DNA of 46,757 bases, from positions 1-46,757 of the forward strand of contig NZ_SMJW01000025.1 in NCBI RefSeq assembly GCF_004348335.1, written 5' to 3'. The DNA is from Actinomadura bangladeshensis. GTDB taxonomy: Bacteria > Actinomycetota > Actinomycetes > Streptosporangiales > Streptosporangiaceae. A program made the translations under genes and the position numbers. A model generated the notes under the pieces. The model made no database searches. It worked only from the letters and a program-made list of their open reading frames with translations, and had not been told where the DNA came from. Shown one piece after another: positions 1 to 8,692 of the stretch (positions within the stretch are counted from its first letter, which is position 1; each line of letters opens with the position of its first letter).

Positions 1-1
1 C

Positions 2-310
2 ACCGCCGCCGCCACGTCCTCCGCCCCGGCGGGCCCGCCGCAGGCCGCGGTGCCGCCCGGGGTCGAGTCCAGCACGCTGGTCGTACGGGCCCGCACCGAC
101 GAGTGCAAGATCTTCGTCTCGGTGCCCGGCGACACGATCACCGTGCTCACCGACGAGAGCCTGCGCACCGGCGACCTGCGGCAGTACGACCAGCCGCGCC
201 TCAACGCCGTGGTCTACGACGCGTCCGCCTGCGACGTGTGGGTGAACGGCAAGGAGGAGCCGGCCGGCAAGCCGAAGGAGCGCAAGAACTACACCCTGAA
301 CAAGGGGTGA
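2..310 (+). CDS. C-terminal part of a protein with a DUF4115/RodZ-like tail (5' end outside window)
   Basis: The reading frame is open from the first bases of the window and stops at TGA 308-310, so only about 102 C-terminal residues are present. The visible part begins with an Ala/Pro-rich linker. A small beta-rich domain follows, with the pattern [29 protein letters not shown] and VWVNGK. This resembles the DUF4115-type tail of RodZ-like and some actinobacterial kinase-type surface proteins, in which a residue is followed by a G-x-L-x-x-G hairpin and a final xVNGK strand. The family call is an inference from pattern only. fumC follows about 100 bases downstream on the same strand. Confidence 0.55.
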   Translation, partial: TAAATSSAPAGPPQAAVPPGVESSTLVVRARTDECKIFVSVPGDTITVLTDESLRTGDLRQYDQPRLNAVVYDASACDVWVNGKEEPAGKPKERKNYTLNKG

Positions 311-407
311 GCCGGAACCGGGAGTGAGAAGGCCCACCCCGGGGAATGCGGGAGTCTTGCGGCGGGCTGGCATGAGGGACGGCCGAAGATCGCAGCGGGA
401 GGCTTCC

Positions 408-1808
<1,401 letters not shown>

Positions 1809-1816
1809 GGCTTGTA

Positions 1817-1851
1817 CGCGTCCCAGCGGCCCGCAGGGGCGCCGGGACGCG
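1817..1851. terminator. Hairpin between convergent fumC and transglycosylase genes
   Basis: CGCGTCCC (1817-1824) pairs perfectly with GGGACGCG (1844-1851), and the loop is itself GC-rich. It lies in the 54-base gap between two convergent genes. No T-run follows on either strand, so this is a possible but not canonical bidirectional terminator. Confidence 0.4.
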
Positions 1852-1862
1852 CCGGGCCCGGA

Positions 1863-2900
1863 TCAGTACCAGCCGGCCGACTGGAAGTGCGACCAGCCGC
1901 CGCAGGGCGTCTTGTAGCGGTCCTTGATGTAGCCGAGGCCCCACTTGATCTGCGTGGTGGCGTTGTTCTGCCAGTCGGGGCCCGCGCTCGCCATCTTGGA
2001 GCCGGGCAGCGCCTGCGGGATCCCGTACGCGCCCGACGGGTTGGCCGCGTGGGTGTTCCAGCCGCTCTCCCGGTCCCAGAGCTTGACCAGGCAGCCGAAC
2101 TCGCCATCGCCGGTGAAGCCGAAGCTCGGCATGAGCTTTTTGGCGATCTCCTGCGCCTCGCCCTTCGGCACCGGGTCGCCGACCGGCCCGCCGCCACTGC
2201 CGGTGTCCTTCTTCGGCTCCGGCTTCTTCGTCGGGATCGGCGCGCCCTTGGGGCGGATGGCCGGGCCCTTGCCGTCGTCCTCGCGCGTCGCGCGGGACGC
2301 GCGTTCCAGCGCCAGCTCGCGGCGCTGCTGCTCCAGGACCTTCGGGTCGACCTTGGGCGCGGCGGCATCGGCGAGCTGCCGGGACGGCTCGACCGTCGCG
2401 GCGGTGTCGCCGCCGTCGCCGGAGCCGCCGGTCAGCGCGAACGCGGCGACCGCGCCGCCGCCGATCACGACGGCCGCGCCCGCGGCGACCGCGGCGATCC
2501 GCAGGCCGGTGCGCCGGCCGGAGCCGCCGGTCCCGCCCCGGCGCGCGCCCTGCGGCGCGGGCCGGCCGGACCCGATCTCGTCGTGCGGCTCCCCGGCGGA
2601 GACACCGGTGCGCAGGGGCTCCGGCGCGTCCGGCCGCATGGCCTGGAAGCCGAGCGTGTCGCCGGCGGGGGCGCCGGCGCGGGCGCGGTCGGTGCCGGCG
2701 ACCCGCACATCGTCCTCGTGCGGCACCCGCGGCACGGCCGGCTGCGGCGCGGTCACCGGGGGCGCGTTCTCGCGCGCCGCGGCCGGGCCGGGGGCCGGGG
2801 CAGCCGCCTCGAAGGCGGCCATCGCGTCGGCGACGGGGGCCGGGAGGTCGAAGTTCTGTCGATCGTCTCGCCTAGGGGACCCGGGACGGTCTCCGTACAA
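1863..2900 (-). CDS. Membrane-anchored lytic transglycosylase-like protein
   Basis: This is probably a peptidoglycan lytic enzyme acting outside the membrane. From the chosen start the product has about 345 residues. A cytoplasmic Pro/Ala-rich N-terminus comes first, then one membrane span (GLRIAAVAAGAAVVIGGGAV). A charged K/P-rich linker follows, and a C-terminal SLT-like domain of about 100 residues holds CLVKLWDRESGWNTHAANP with the likely catalytic Glu, GAYGIPQALPGSKM and the terminal CGGWSHFQSAGWY. That ending is typical of actinobacterial transglycosylase-SLT proteins. The TTG at 2900 is chosen because GGAAGGA stands 5 bases upstream. A GTG at 3083 is in frame, but it would place coding sequence inside a strongly structured leader, so I treat it as the weaker start. 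Regulation by a CRP-type site at 3215 is likely. Confidence 0.8.
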   Translation of the reverse strand: MYGDRPGSPRRDDRQNFDLPAPVADAMAAFEAAAPAPGPAAARENAPPVTAPQPAVPRVPHEDDVRVAGTDRARAGAPAGDTLGFQAMRPDAPEPLRTGVSAGEPHDEIGSGRPAPQGARRGGTGGSGRRTGLRIAAVAAGAAVVIGGGAVAAFALTGGSGDGGDTAATVEPSRQLADAAAPKVDPKVLEQQRRELALERASRATREDDGKGPAIRPKGAPIPTKKPEPKKDTGSGGGPVGDPVPKGEAQEIAKKLMPSFGFTGDGEFGCLVKLWDRESGWNTHAANPSGAYGIPQALPGSKMASAGPDWQNNATTQIKWGLGYIKDRYKTPCGGWSHFQSAGWY

Positions 2901-3064
2901 GGCGGTCCTTCCGACGGTCGCACGCGCATGGGCACGCGCACGAGCTGTTTCCACCCCCGGCCCTGCGGACCGCCGGGACGTCGCGCGGCTCCGGGACCGG
3001 GCCGGCGCCGCGTCCGGGGCGCGTCGTACTGGGGGGCCGCGCTCCGGCCTGGCACCGCTCGGGG

Positions 3065-3169
3065 GGTGCTTACGGGGAGACACAATGCCGGAGTCTGCGG
3101 GCCGCTTCGCAACCGAAACGAGACAAATGCGGCCGGTGGGATCGTTGGCAACTCCCCGGACGAAGCACC
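3065..3169 (-). promoter_or_regulatory. Candidate structured RNA leader upstream of the transglycosylase
   Basis: On the minus strand GGTGCTT (3169-3163) and CGGGGAG (3158-3152) pair in order with CTCCCCG (3079-3073) and AAGCACC (3071-3065). This makes two stacked 7-bp helices separated by a small asymmetric internal loop and enclosing about 72 bases. Inside, GGCCGC pairs with GCGGCC. The shape suggests a cis-regulatory RNA. The 3' piece CCCCGTAAGCACC recalls the end of c-di-AMP (ydaO/yuaA) riboswitches, but the diagnostic internal motifs are not seen, so no class is assigned. Confidence 0.4.
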
Positions 3170-3214
3170 GAAACCCCTGACCGGCCTGGGCATCTGCCCC
3201 GAAGTGGCGGGCAA

Positions 3215-3230
3215 TGTGACCTTAATCACA
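3215..3230. promoter_or_regulatory. CRP/FNR-type operator
   Basis: TGTGACCTTAATCACA is a perfect TGTGA-N6-TCACA dyad, the textbook CRP half-site arrangement, in an otherwise GC-rich region. It lies upstream of the transglycosylase gene and just beyond its structured leader. In mycobacteria the cAMP receptor Rv3676 is known to regulate a resuscitation-promoting factor gene through this type of site. A comparable control of wall remodelling here is an inference. Confidence 0.65.
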
Positions 3231-3296
3231 GTTCGACGGTGCGGGGTTTGCTGATCACGTTCCGTAGGGAATGGATGAACGTGTTCTGAGACAAGA

Positions 3297-3331
3297 AACC
3301 CCGGCGGGCCGCACCAGGCCCCGCCGGGGTT
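3297..3331 (-). terminator. Intrinsic terminator of phoH
   Basis: AACCCCGGCGGG (3297-3308) and CCCGCCGGGGTT (3320-3331) form a perfect 12-bp stem with an 11-base loop. Read on the minus strand the stem is followed by TTTCTTGT, a T-rich tract. It begins 23 bases after the phoH stop codon. Confidence 0.85.
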
Positions 3332-3353
3332 ACGATGTGCTCCCGTCCGCCCG

Positions 3354-4721
3354 CTACGCGCCCACGTCACCGAGCATGTCGGTGACCAGCTCGGCGATCG
3401 GCGACCGCTCCGACCGGGTCAGCGTCACGTGCGCGAAGAGCGGGTGGCCCTTCAAACGTTCCACCACGGCCGCGACCCCGTCGTGCCGCCCCACCCGCAG
3501 GTTGTCGCGCTGCGCGACGTCGTGGGTCAGCACGACCCGCGACCCGGCGCCGATCCGCGACAGGACGGTCAGCAGCACGCCGCGCTCCAGCGACTGCGCC
3601 TCGTCCACGATGACGAACGCGTCGTGCAGCGAGCGGCCCCGGATGTGCGTGAGCGGCAGGACCTCCAGCATGTCGCGGTCGACGACCTCCTCGATGACCT
3701 CGGGAGTCGTCACCGCCGACAGCGTGTCGTAGACGGCCTGCGCCCACGGCGACATCTTCTCGTTCTCCGAGCCGGGCAGGTAGCCGAGGTCCTGGCCGCC
3801 GACCGCGTACAGCGGGCGGAACACCACGACCTTGCGGTGCCGGCGCCGCTCCATGACGGCCTCCAGGCCCGCGCACAGCGCGAGCGCCGACTTGCCCGTG
3901 CCGGCCCGGCCGCCGAGCGAGACGATGCCGACGTCCTCGTCCATGAGCAGGTCGAGCGCGATCCGCTGCTCGGCGGACCGGCCGCGCAGCCCGAACACCT
4001 CCCGGTCGCCGCGCACCAGCTTCACCGACTTGTCCGGCAGCGTCCGGCCGAGCGCGGAACCGCGCTCCGACAGCAGCCGCAGGCCGGTGTGGCAGGGCAG
4101 GTCCCTGGCCTCCTCCAGGTCGGTGCTCCCGGTCTCGTACAGCTCCTCGACGGGCCCGGCGGGCACCTCCAGCTCCCGCATGCCGGTCCAGCCCGACTCG
4201 ACGACGGCGAGCTCCGCCCGGTACTCCTCGGCGGCGAGCCCGACCGCGGACGCCTTCACCCGCATCGGCAGGTCCTTGGAGACGAGCACGACGTCCCGCC
4301 CCTCGTGGGCCAGCCAGCCGGCCACCGACAGGATCCGGGTGTCGTTGTCGCCGAGCCGGAAGCCGTCCGGCAGGACGCTCGGGTCGGAGTGGTTCAGCTC
4401 GACGCGGAGCGTGCCGCCCTGGTCGCCGTGCGGCCCCTCCACGGACACGGCCTCGTCCAGCCGGCCGTGCCGCAGCCGCAGGTCGTCCAGCGTGCGCAGC
4501 GCCTGCCGGGCGAAGTACCCGAGCTCTGGGTGGTGGCGCTTGGCCTCCAGCTCGGAGATGACGACGATGGGGAGTACGACCTCGTGCTCGGCGAACCGGG
4601 TCAGCGCCCCGGGGTCGGCGAGCAGGACGCTGGTGTCGAGGACGTACGTGCGCCGCTCCGGAACGGAGGTTCCGGAGGTGTTCCCGGACGTGCCGGGACG
4701 GCGCGCGGAGGATGTGGCCAC
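3354..4721 (-). CDS. phoH2: PhoH family protein with N-terminal PIN domain (PhoH2 type)
   Basis: Proteins of this fused PIN-PhoH type combine an RNA-cleaving PIN domain with an ATP-dependent RNA-unwinding PhoH domain. The 455-residue product begins with a PIN domain at about residues 25-150: [22 protein letters not shown] and [11 protein letters not shown] supply the usual acidic residues. A linker follows, then the PhoH ATPase at about 240-450 with Walker [13 protein letters not shown] and Walker B-like [12 protein letters not shown] 4721 is selected because AGGGAG lies 5 bases upstream. It is 78 bases downstream of uppS on the same strand and ends in a strong terminator. In mycobacteria phoH2 is preceded by a small overlapping antitoxin-like gene; no such small ORF is seen here. 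Confidence 0.93.
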   Translation of the reverse strand: MATSSARRPGTSGNTSGTSVPERRTYVLDTSVLLADPGALTRFAEHEVVLPIVVISELEAKRHHPELGYFARQALRTLDDLRLRHGRLDEAVSVEGPHGDQGGTLRVELNHSDPSVLPDGFRLGDNDTRILSVAGWLAHEGRDVVLVSKDLPMRVKASAVGLAAEEYRAELAVVESGWTGMRELEVPAGPVEELYETGSTDLEEARDLPCHTGLRLLSERGSALGRTLPDKSVKLVRGDREVFGLRGRSAEQRIALDLLMDEDVGIVSLGGRAGTGKSALALCAGLEAVMERRRHRKVVVFRPLYAVGGQDLGYLPGSENEKMSPWAQAVYDTLSAVTTPEVIEEVVDRDMLEVLPLTHIRGRSLHDAFVIVDEAQSLERGVLLTVLSRIGAGSRVVLTHDVAQRDNLRVGRHDGVAAVVERLKGHPLFAHVTLTRSERSPIAELVTDMLGDVGA

Positions 4722-4799
4722 TCGATCTCCCTGACTCTGGGGAACCTACCGGTGGCGCGCAGGTCCGCCCGCGAGGGGGCGGTGGTCCGCGAAGGACGG

Positions 4800-5687
4800 T
4801 CAGGTACCGTAGCGCCGGTGCCGCGCGGCGTAGGAGCGCATGGCCCGGAGGAAGTCGACCTTGCGGAAGTCCGGCCAGTGGACCTCGCAGAAGTAGAACT
4901 CCGAGTGGGCGCTCTGCCAGAGCATGAAGCCGGAGAGACGCTGCTCCCCCGAGGTGCGGATGACCAGGTCCGGGTCCGGCTGGCCGCGCGTGTAGAGATG
5001 CTCCGCGATGTGCTCCACGTCGAGGGACTCGGCGAGTTCCTCGATGCTGGTGCCCCGGCTCGCCTGCTCGATGAGCAGTGAGCGCACCGCATCAGCGATC
5101 TCACGCCTACCTCCATACCCAACCGCGACGTTCACAATCAGGCCGGGAGCGCCGGATGTGGCCTCACCCGCATCTTTCAGGACGCGGGCGGTCTTATCGG
5201 GCAGCAGGTCGAGCGCGCCGACGGGCTTGACGTTCCAGCCGTCGGCGGCGAGCTTGCGGACGGTGTTCTCGATGATCTCCAGCAGCGGGTCGAGCTCGGC
5301 GGCGGGCCGGTTCAGGTTGTCGGTGGACAGCAGCCACAGCGTGACGACCTCGACCCCGGCCTCGGCGCTCCACTGCAGCAGTTCGGAGATCTTCTGGGCG
5401 CCGCGCTGGTGCCCGGTGTTGACGTCGGCCAGGCCCATCGACCTGGCCCAACGCCGGTTCCCGTCCAGTATGACGCCGACGTGCCGAGGGGTGACATCGG
5501 TGGGCAGGTCGGCCTCGACCCGGCGCTCGTACAGCCGGTAGACGACATCCCGGACCGCCGCGTACGGGCGGCTGCGGCGGACGGCGGACACCAGCCGGCC
5601 GCCCTCGGCGGGACGGCGGCGCGCCCCCTCGCTCCGCCCTCCGCGCGGCTTCCCGATGCGCGGCATTCCCGTACGCCGAACCCCCAT
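4800..5687 (-). CDS. uppS: Isoprenyl (polyprenyl) diphosphate synthase, cis type
   Basis: Cis-prenyltransferases condense isopentenyl diphosphate units to make the Z-isoprenyl carrier used in wall polymer synthesis. The product has 295 residues and the family signatures in order: HVGVILDGNRRWARSMGL near residue 70 with the catalytic Asp, GVEVVTLWLLSTDNLNRP, VNVAVGYGGRREIADA, and the C-terminal DLVIRTSGEQRLSGFMLWQ followed by EFYFCEVHWPDF. The position and sequence style match the short-chain Z-isoprenyl synthase Rv1086, so the product chain length is uncertain. ATG 5687 has AAGGGAAG 5 bases upstream. A CATAAT -10 box lies at 5739-5734. The first 30 residues are basic and poorly conserved, so a later start is possible. 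Confidence 0.93.
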   Translation of the reverse strand: MGVRRTGMPRIGKPRGGRSEGARRRPAEGGRLVSAVRRSRPYAAVRDVVYRLYERRVEADLPTDVTPRHVGVILDGNRRWARSMGLADVNTGHQRGAQKISELLQWSAEAGVEVVTLWLLSTDNLNRPAAELDPLLEIIENTVRKLAADGWNVKPVGALDLLPDKTARVLKDAGEATSGAPGLIVNVAVGYGGRREIADAVRSLLIEQASRGTSIEELAESLDVEHIAEHLYTRGQPDPDLVIRTSGEQRLSGFMLWQSAHSEFYFCEVHWPDFRKVDFLRAMRSYAARHRRYGT

Positions 5688-5733
5688 ATGGGCTTCCCTT
5701 CGAGCGACCCACTCCCTGCCGGGAGGACGCTCA

Positions 5734-5739
5734 ATTATG
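5734..5739 (-). promoter_or_regulatory. Probable -10 box of uppS
   Basis: On the minus strand CATAAT is a good -10 hexamer in an AT-poor setting, about 47 bases upstream of the uppS ATG. I cannot identify a convincing -35 box. Confidence 0.4.
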
Positions 5740-5861
5740 GCGCGGCCGCCGCACTCATCCCGCCGTTTCGATGAGGTCAGGGTAGTGCGGGGCCGGGCCC
5801 GTAAGGGATGGTCGGCCTGCTCCGGCCGCGGGGTACCACCCCCGCGCTCCGTCCGCGCGGG

Positions 5862-6383
5862 TCAGGCCTTCGGGCCGGCGGCGCGGGCGCGTTCGACGTG
5901 CTGCAGGGCGGTGCGCAGCTCGGCGAGCCAGGCGTCGGTGTTCTTGCCGACGAGCCGGACGCACCAGGCGAGCGCGTCGCTGCGGCTGCGCGCGACGCCG
6001 GCGTCCACGAGCGTGTCCAGGACGCGCCGCTCGGGCTGCCGCAGCCGGGTCATGACCGGCACCGACAGGTGGGTGAACATCTCCCGCTCGCCGTCGCACT
6101 CGATGCCCCAGGAGACCTTGTAGCCGAAGCGCTGCTCGGCCTCGCGCGCGATGCCGATGCGCCGCTCGCGGGTCTCCTCGCGGAAGCGCTGGACGTGCCC
6201 GGCGATCACGCCGGCCCGCTCCGCGCCCGACACCGCCTCGGCCGCCGCCGGCACCGGCAGCCGGCCGATGACGCTGGCCTCCTCGCGGTCGAGGACGACC
6301 TCCGGCGGGCCGTCGAACCACTCGTCCGGAAGCCGCCCGGAGAACCAGCCGCGCAGCTCCTCGGCCGCTTCACTCGTAGTCAT
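5862..6383 (-). CDS. Hypothetical protein with C-terminal ribbon-helix-helix-like segment
   Basis: I do not recognise a named family. The product has 173 residues and is mostly charged and helical. The last 60 residues read VMTRLRQPERRVLDTLVDAG then VARSRSDALAWCVRLVGKN, which resembles the SRSdAl motif of CopG/Arc-type ribbon-helix-helix proteins, so a DNA-binding role is possible. ATG 6383 is preferred because the residues before it are not protein-like. However, the nearest GGGGAG is 16 bases away and a palindrome directly abuts the ATG, so translation may be leaderless or begin at the upstream in-frame GTG 6416. It is divergent from the MFS gene. Confidence 0.6.
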   Translation of the reverse strand: MTTSEAAEELRGWFSGRLPDEWFDGPPEVVLDREEASVIGRLPVPAAAEAVSGAERAGVIAGHVQRFREETRERRIGIAREAEQRFGYKVSWGIECDGEREMFTHLSVPVMTRLRQPERRVLDTLVDAGVARSRSDALAWCVRLVGKNTDAWLAELRTALQHVERARAAGPKA

Positions 6384-6397
6384 GTAATTAAAATTAC
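6384..6397. promoter_or_regulatory. AT-rich palindrome abutting the start codon of the RHH-like gene
   Basis: GTAATTAAAATTAC is a perfect inverted repeat (GTAATT/AATTAC with a 2-base centre) ending exactly where the ATG of the minus-strand gene begins. Such an AT-only block in this genome is striking and fits an autoregulatory operator. The ligand protein is unknown. Confidence 0.45.
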
Positions 6398-6434
6398 AGC
6401 TCCCCACGCGGAGCACGCCAGCCCATCGGCCCGT

Positions 6435-6467
6435 TTGACATGAACCATCTTTTGAGAGTTACTCTCA
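6435..6467 (+). promoter_or_regulatory. Promoter and TetR-type operator of the MFS-tetR operon
   Basis: A consensus -35 box TTGACA is at 6435-6440, and a -10-like TACTCT at 6460-6465 (19-base spacer). The perfect 15-bp palindrome TGAGAGTTACTCTCA (6453-6467) covers the -10 box. Overlap of the operator with the -10 box fits repression by the TetR protein encoded behind the transporter. Confidence 0.7.
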
Positions 6468-6500
6468 TTTCATAGGGACAGTCATTTGGAGGCTGCAACC

Positions 6501-8039
6501 ATGAAGTCCGGACACACCCGGCGCTGGCTCGGGCTCTGCGCGCTGTCGCTGTGCATGCTGGCGCTCGGGTTCGACATGACGATCCTCAACGTGGCGCTGA
6601 CCACGCTGTCGGAGGACCTGCACGCGAGCATCGGCGAGCTGCAGTGGATCGTCGACTCCTACCTGGTCGTCTTCGCCGCCGTCCTGCTCCCGGCCGGGCT
6701 GCTCGGCGACCGGCTCGGCCGCAAGCGGATGCTGCTGGCCGGCCTCGCCGTCTTCGGCGCCGCCTCGCTCGCCGGGGCGCTGGCGGGCGGCACCGGCGGC
6801 GTCATCGCGGCGCGCGCGTTCATGGGGCTCGGCGCGGCGGTCGTCCTGCCGCTGTCCATGTCGATGCTGCCGGCGGTGTTCCCGCCGGAGGAGCGGACCC
6901 GGGCCGTCGCCGTCTGGTCGGCGGCCAACGCGCTCGGGCTGCCGCTCGGCCCGCTGCTCGGCGGCTGGCTGCTGGAGCACTACTGGTGGGGCTCGATCTT
7001 CCTGATCAACGTCCCGGTGGTGGTGATCGGCGGCCTCGCGGTCGCGCTCCTGCTGCCCGAGACCCGCGACCCGGCGGCGCCGCGCGTCGACCTGACCGGC
7101 ACCGCCCTGTCGATGGGCGGCCTCGTCGCGCTGGTGTACGGGGTCATCGAGGCGCCGGCCCGCGGCTGGACCGACCCCCTCGTCGGCGCCATGCTCGTCC
7201 TCGCCGTACTCCTGCTCACCGGGTTCGTGCTGTGGGAGCGCCGGGCTGCCGAGCCCATGCTGGACATGGCGCTGTTCCGCGACAGATCGTTCACCTGGGC
7301 GATGGTCGCCGCCGTCACCGCGAACCTCATGCTGGGCGGGATCCTGTTCGTCCTGCCGCAGTACCTGGAGGCCGTCCAGGGCGCCGACGTCTTCGACACC
7401 GGGATGCGGCTGATCCCGATGCTGCTCGGCCTGATGGCCGGCGCGCTCGCCACCGACCGGGTCGCGGGCCGCACCGGGCACAAGCCCGTCATCGTCGCGG
7501 GCCTGCTGGTGCTGACCGCCGGCTTCGGCTGGGGCGCGCTCACCGCGGCCGGCGACGGCTACGCGGCCACCGTCCCGTGGCTGGTCGTCATCGGCATCGG
7601 CTCGGGCCTCACGATGATCCCCGCGATGGACGCGGTGCTCGCCGCGCTCCCCGCCGACCAGGCCGGACGCGGCTCGGGGCTCGTCCAGACCCTGCGCCAG
7701 ACCGGCGGGACGCTCGGCGTCGCCGGCCTCGGCAGCCTCCTCGCCGCCGTCTACCGCGACCGCGTCTCCACCGGCCACCTGCCCGCCGACGCGGCCGGCG
7801 CGGCGCGCGACTCCATCGGCGGCGCCGTCCGGGTCGCCGCCCGGCTGGACGACGGCGCGCTGCTCGCCTCCGCGCGGGGCGCCTACGTCCACGGCATGGA
7901 CGCGGTGCTCGCCGCCTGCGGGGCCGCCGCGCTCGCCGCCGCCGTCCTGCTGTGGCTGTTCATGCCGCGCCGCGCCGCCGGAGGTGCGGTGCCCGCCGCC
8001 GATGACCGAGAATCGACCCATGAGCACGTCGTCCCCTGA
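6501..8039 (+). CDS. MFS drug-efflux transporter, DHA2 (EmrB/QacA) family
   Basis: The 512-residue integral membrane protein should export drugs in exchange for protons across about 14 helices. It shows DMTILNVAL in helix 1, the antiporter motif A loop GDRLGRKRMLLAG near residue 70, and motif-C-like ANALGLPLGPLLGGWLLEHY in helix 5. The length and late helices are typical of the 14-TM DHA2 group. ATG 6501 is selected over an earlier TTG because GGAGG lies 8 bases upstream. The gene overlaps the following tetR gene and is transcribed from the operator-bearing promoter at 6435-6467, so it is probably induced when the TetR repressor binds a ligand. The substrate cannot be told from sequence. Confidence 0.92.
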   Translation: MKSGHTRRWLGLCALSLCMLALGFDMTILNVALTTLSEDLHASIGELQWIVDSYLVVFAAVLLPAGLLGDRLGRKRMLLAGLAVFGAASLAGALAGGTGGVIAARAFMGLGAAVVLPLSMSMLPAVFPPEERTRAVAVWSAANALGLPLGPLLGGWLLEHYWWGSIFLINVPVVVIGGLAVALLLPETRDPAAPRVDLTGTALSMGGLVALVYGVIEAPARGWTDPLVGAMLVLAVLLLTGFVLWERRAAEPMLDMALFRDRSFTWAMVAAVTANLMLGGILFVLPQYLEAVQGADVFDTGMRLIPMLLGLMAGALATDRVAGRTGHKPVIVAGLLVLTAGFGWGALTAAGDGYAATVPWLVVIGIGSGLTMIPAMDAVLAALPADQAGRGSGLVQTLRQTGGTLGVAGLGSLLAAVYRDRVSTGHLPADAAGAARDSIGGAVRVAARLDDGALLASARGAYVHGMDAVLAACGAAALAAAVLLWLFMPRRAAGGAVPAADDRESTHEHVVP

Positions 8040-8658
8040 GCACGCCATCGACCGGCTGGAAGACCGGCTCTCCCGCCTCCCGCTGCGGGAGCGCAAGAAG
8101 CTGCGGACCCGGAGGGCGATCCAGGACCACGCCCTCCGGCTGTTCGGCGAGCAGGGGTACGACGAGACGACGGTCGAGCAGATCGCGGCGGCGGCGGAGA
8201 TCTCGCCGAGCACGTTCTTCCGCTACTTCCCCACCAAGGAAGACGTCGTCGTCACCGACGAGTACGACCCGATCATGGCGCAGATCATCCGCGACCAGCC
8301 GCCCGAGGTGTCGGCGATCGAGGCGCTGCGCGCCATGCTGCGGGAGATCCTGCCGCAGCTGTACGCCGACGATCTGGAGGTCCTCCGGACGCGGCTGCGG
8401 CTCGCCGCGACCGTCCCCGCCGTCCGGGGCCGCATGTTCGAGTCGATGCGGGGCACCTTCGACCTGATGAGCGAGGCCATCGGCGAACGGACGGGCCGCG
8501 CCCCCGACGATCCCGACGTGGAGGCGTTCAGCTGGGCCGTCCTCGGCGTCATGCAGGCTGCCATGAACCGCCTGATCGAGGACAAGGTCACCTACGAGGA
8601 CCTCCCGGCCCTCCTGGACCACTACCTCGAATTCCTGGCCCGCGGCTGCCCGCTGTAG
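8020..8658 (+). CDS. TetR family transcriptional regulator
   Basis: The 212-residue protein has an N-terminal TetR helix-turn-helix: TRRAIQDHALRLFGEQGYDETTVEQIAAAAEISPSTFFRYFPTKEDV, with no break between these motifs. The C-terminal half is a ligand-binding helical domain of the AcrR-like class. It starts within the last codons of the MFS gene (20-base overlap), so the two are co-transcribed and probably translationally coupled. It most likely represses its own operon at the palindrome 6453-6467. ATG 8020 is the best start; an in-frame ATG 8002 and GTG 7984 also exist, and the ribosome site is weak for all of them. Confidence 0.9.
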   Translation: MSTSSPEHAIDRLEDRLSRLPLRERKKLRTRRAIQDHALRLFGEQGYDETTVEQIAAAAEISPSTFFRYFPTKEDVVVTDEYDPIMAQIIRDQPPEVSAIEALRAMLREILPQLYADDLEVLRTRLRLAATVPAVRGRMFESMRGTFDLMSEAIGERTGRAPDDPDVEAFSWAVLGVMQAAMNRLIEDKVTYEDLPALLDHYLEFLARGCPL

Positions 8659-8662
8659 GCGT

Positions 8663-8692
8663 CGTCAGCCGATGGCACCGTCAGCCGATGGC
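8663..8692. repeat. 14-bp direct repeat at a convergent gene junction
   Basis: CGTCAGCCGATGGC occurs at 8663-8676 and again at 8679-8692 (16-base period). The second copy contains the stop codon of the NlpC/P60 gene. It appears to be a local tandem duplication in the 22-base gap between convergent genes. Confidence 0.6.

Larger units (their letters stand above)
2901..3287 (-). other. Long upstream region/leader of the transglycosylase gene
   Basis: This stretch of nearly 390 bases separates the terminator of phoH from the preferred transglycosylase start. Apart from the alternative GTG-3083 extension of the transglycosylase, no credible gene was found in it. It holds a perfect TGTGA-N6-TCACA dyad (3215-3230) and a long-range inverted repeat (3065-3079 with 3152-3169). 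Inside that repeat are smaller stems, including GGCCGC/GCGGCC and TTCG/CGAA, read on the minus strand. The layout is that of a promoter region followed by a structured 5' leader. Confidence 0.5.

Noticed and set aside
3065..3260. c-di-AMP (ydaO/yuaA) riboswitch upstream of the transglycosylase
   Set aside because: Only the closing end (CCCCGTAAGCACC) resembles the class; the conserved internal GGGTGAAT-type and CCGAACCCGTCAGC-type segments are absent, so I list only an unclassified leader.
3429..5081. 550-codon plus-strand open frame across phoH and uppS
   Set aside because: It runs through two well-recognised minus-strand genes and has the composition of reverse-complement reading.
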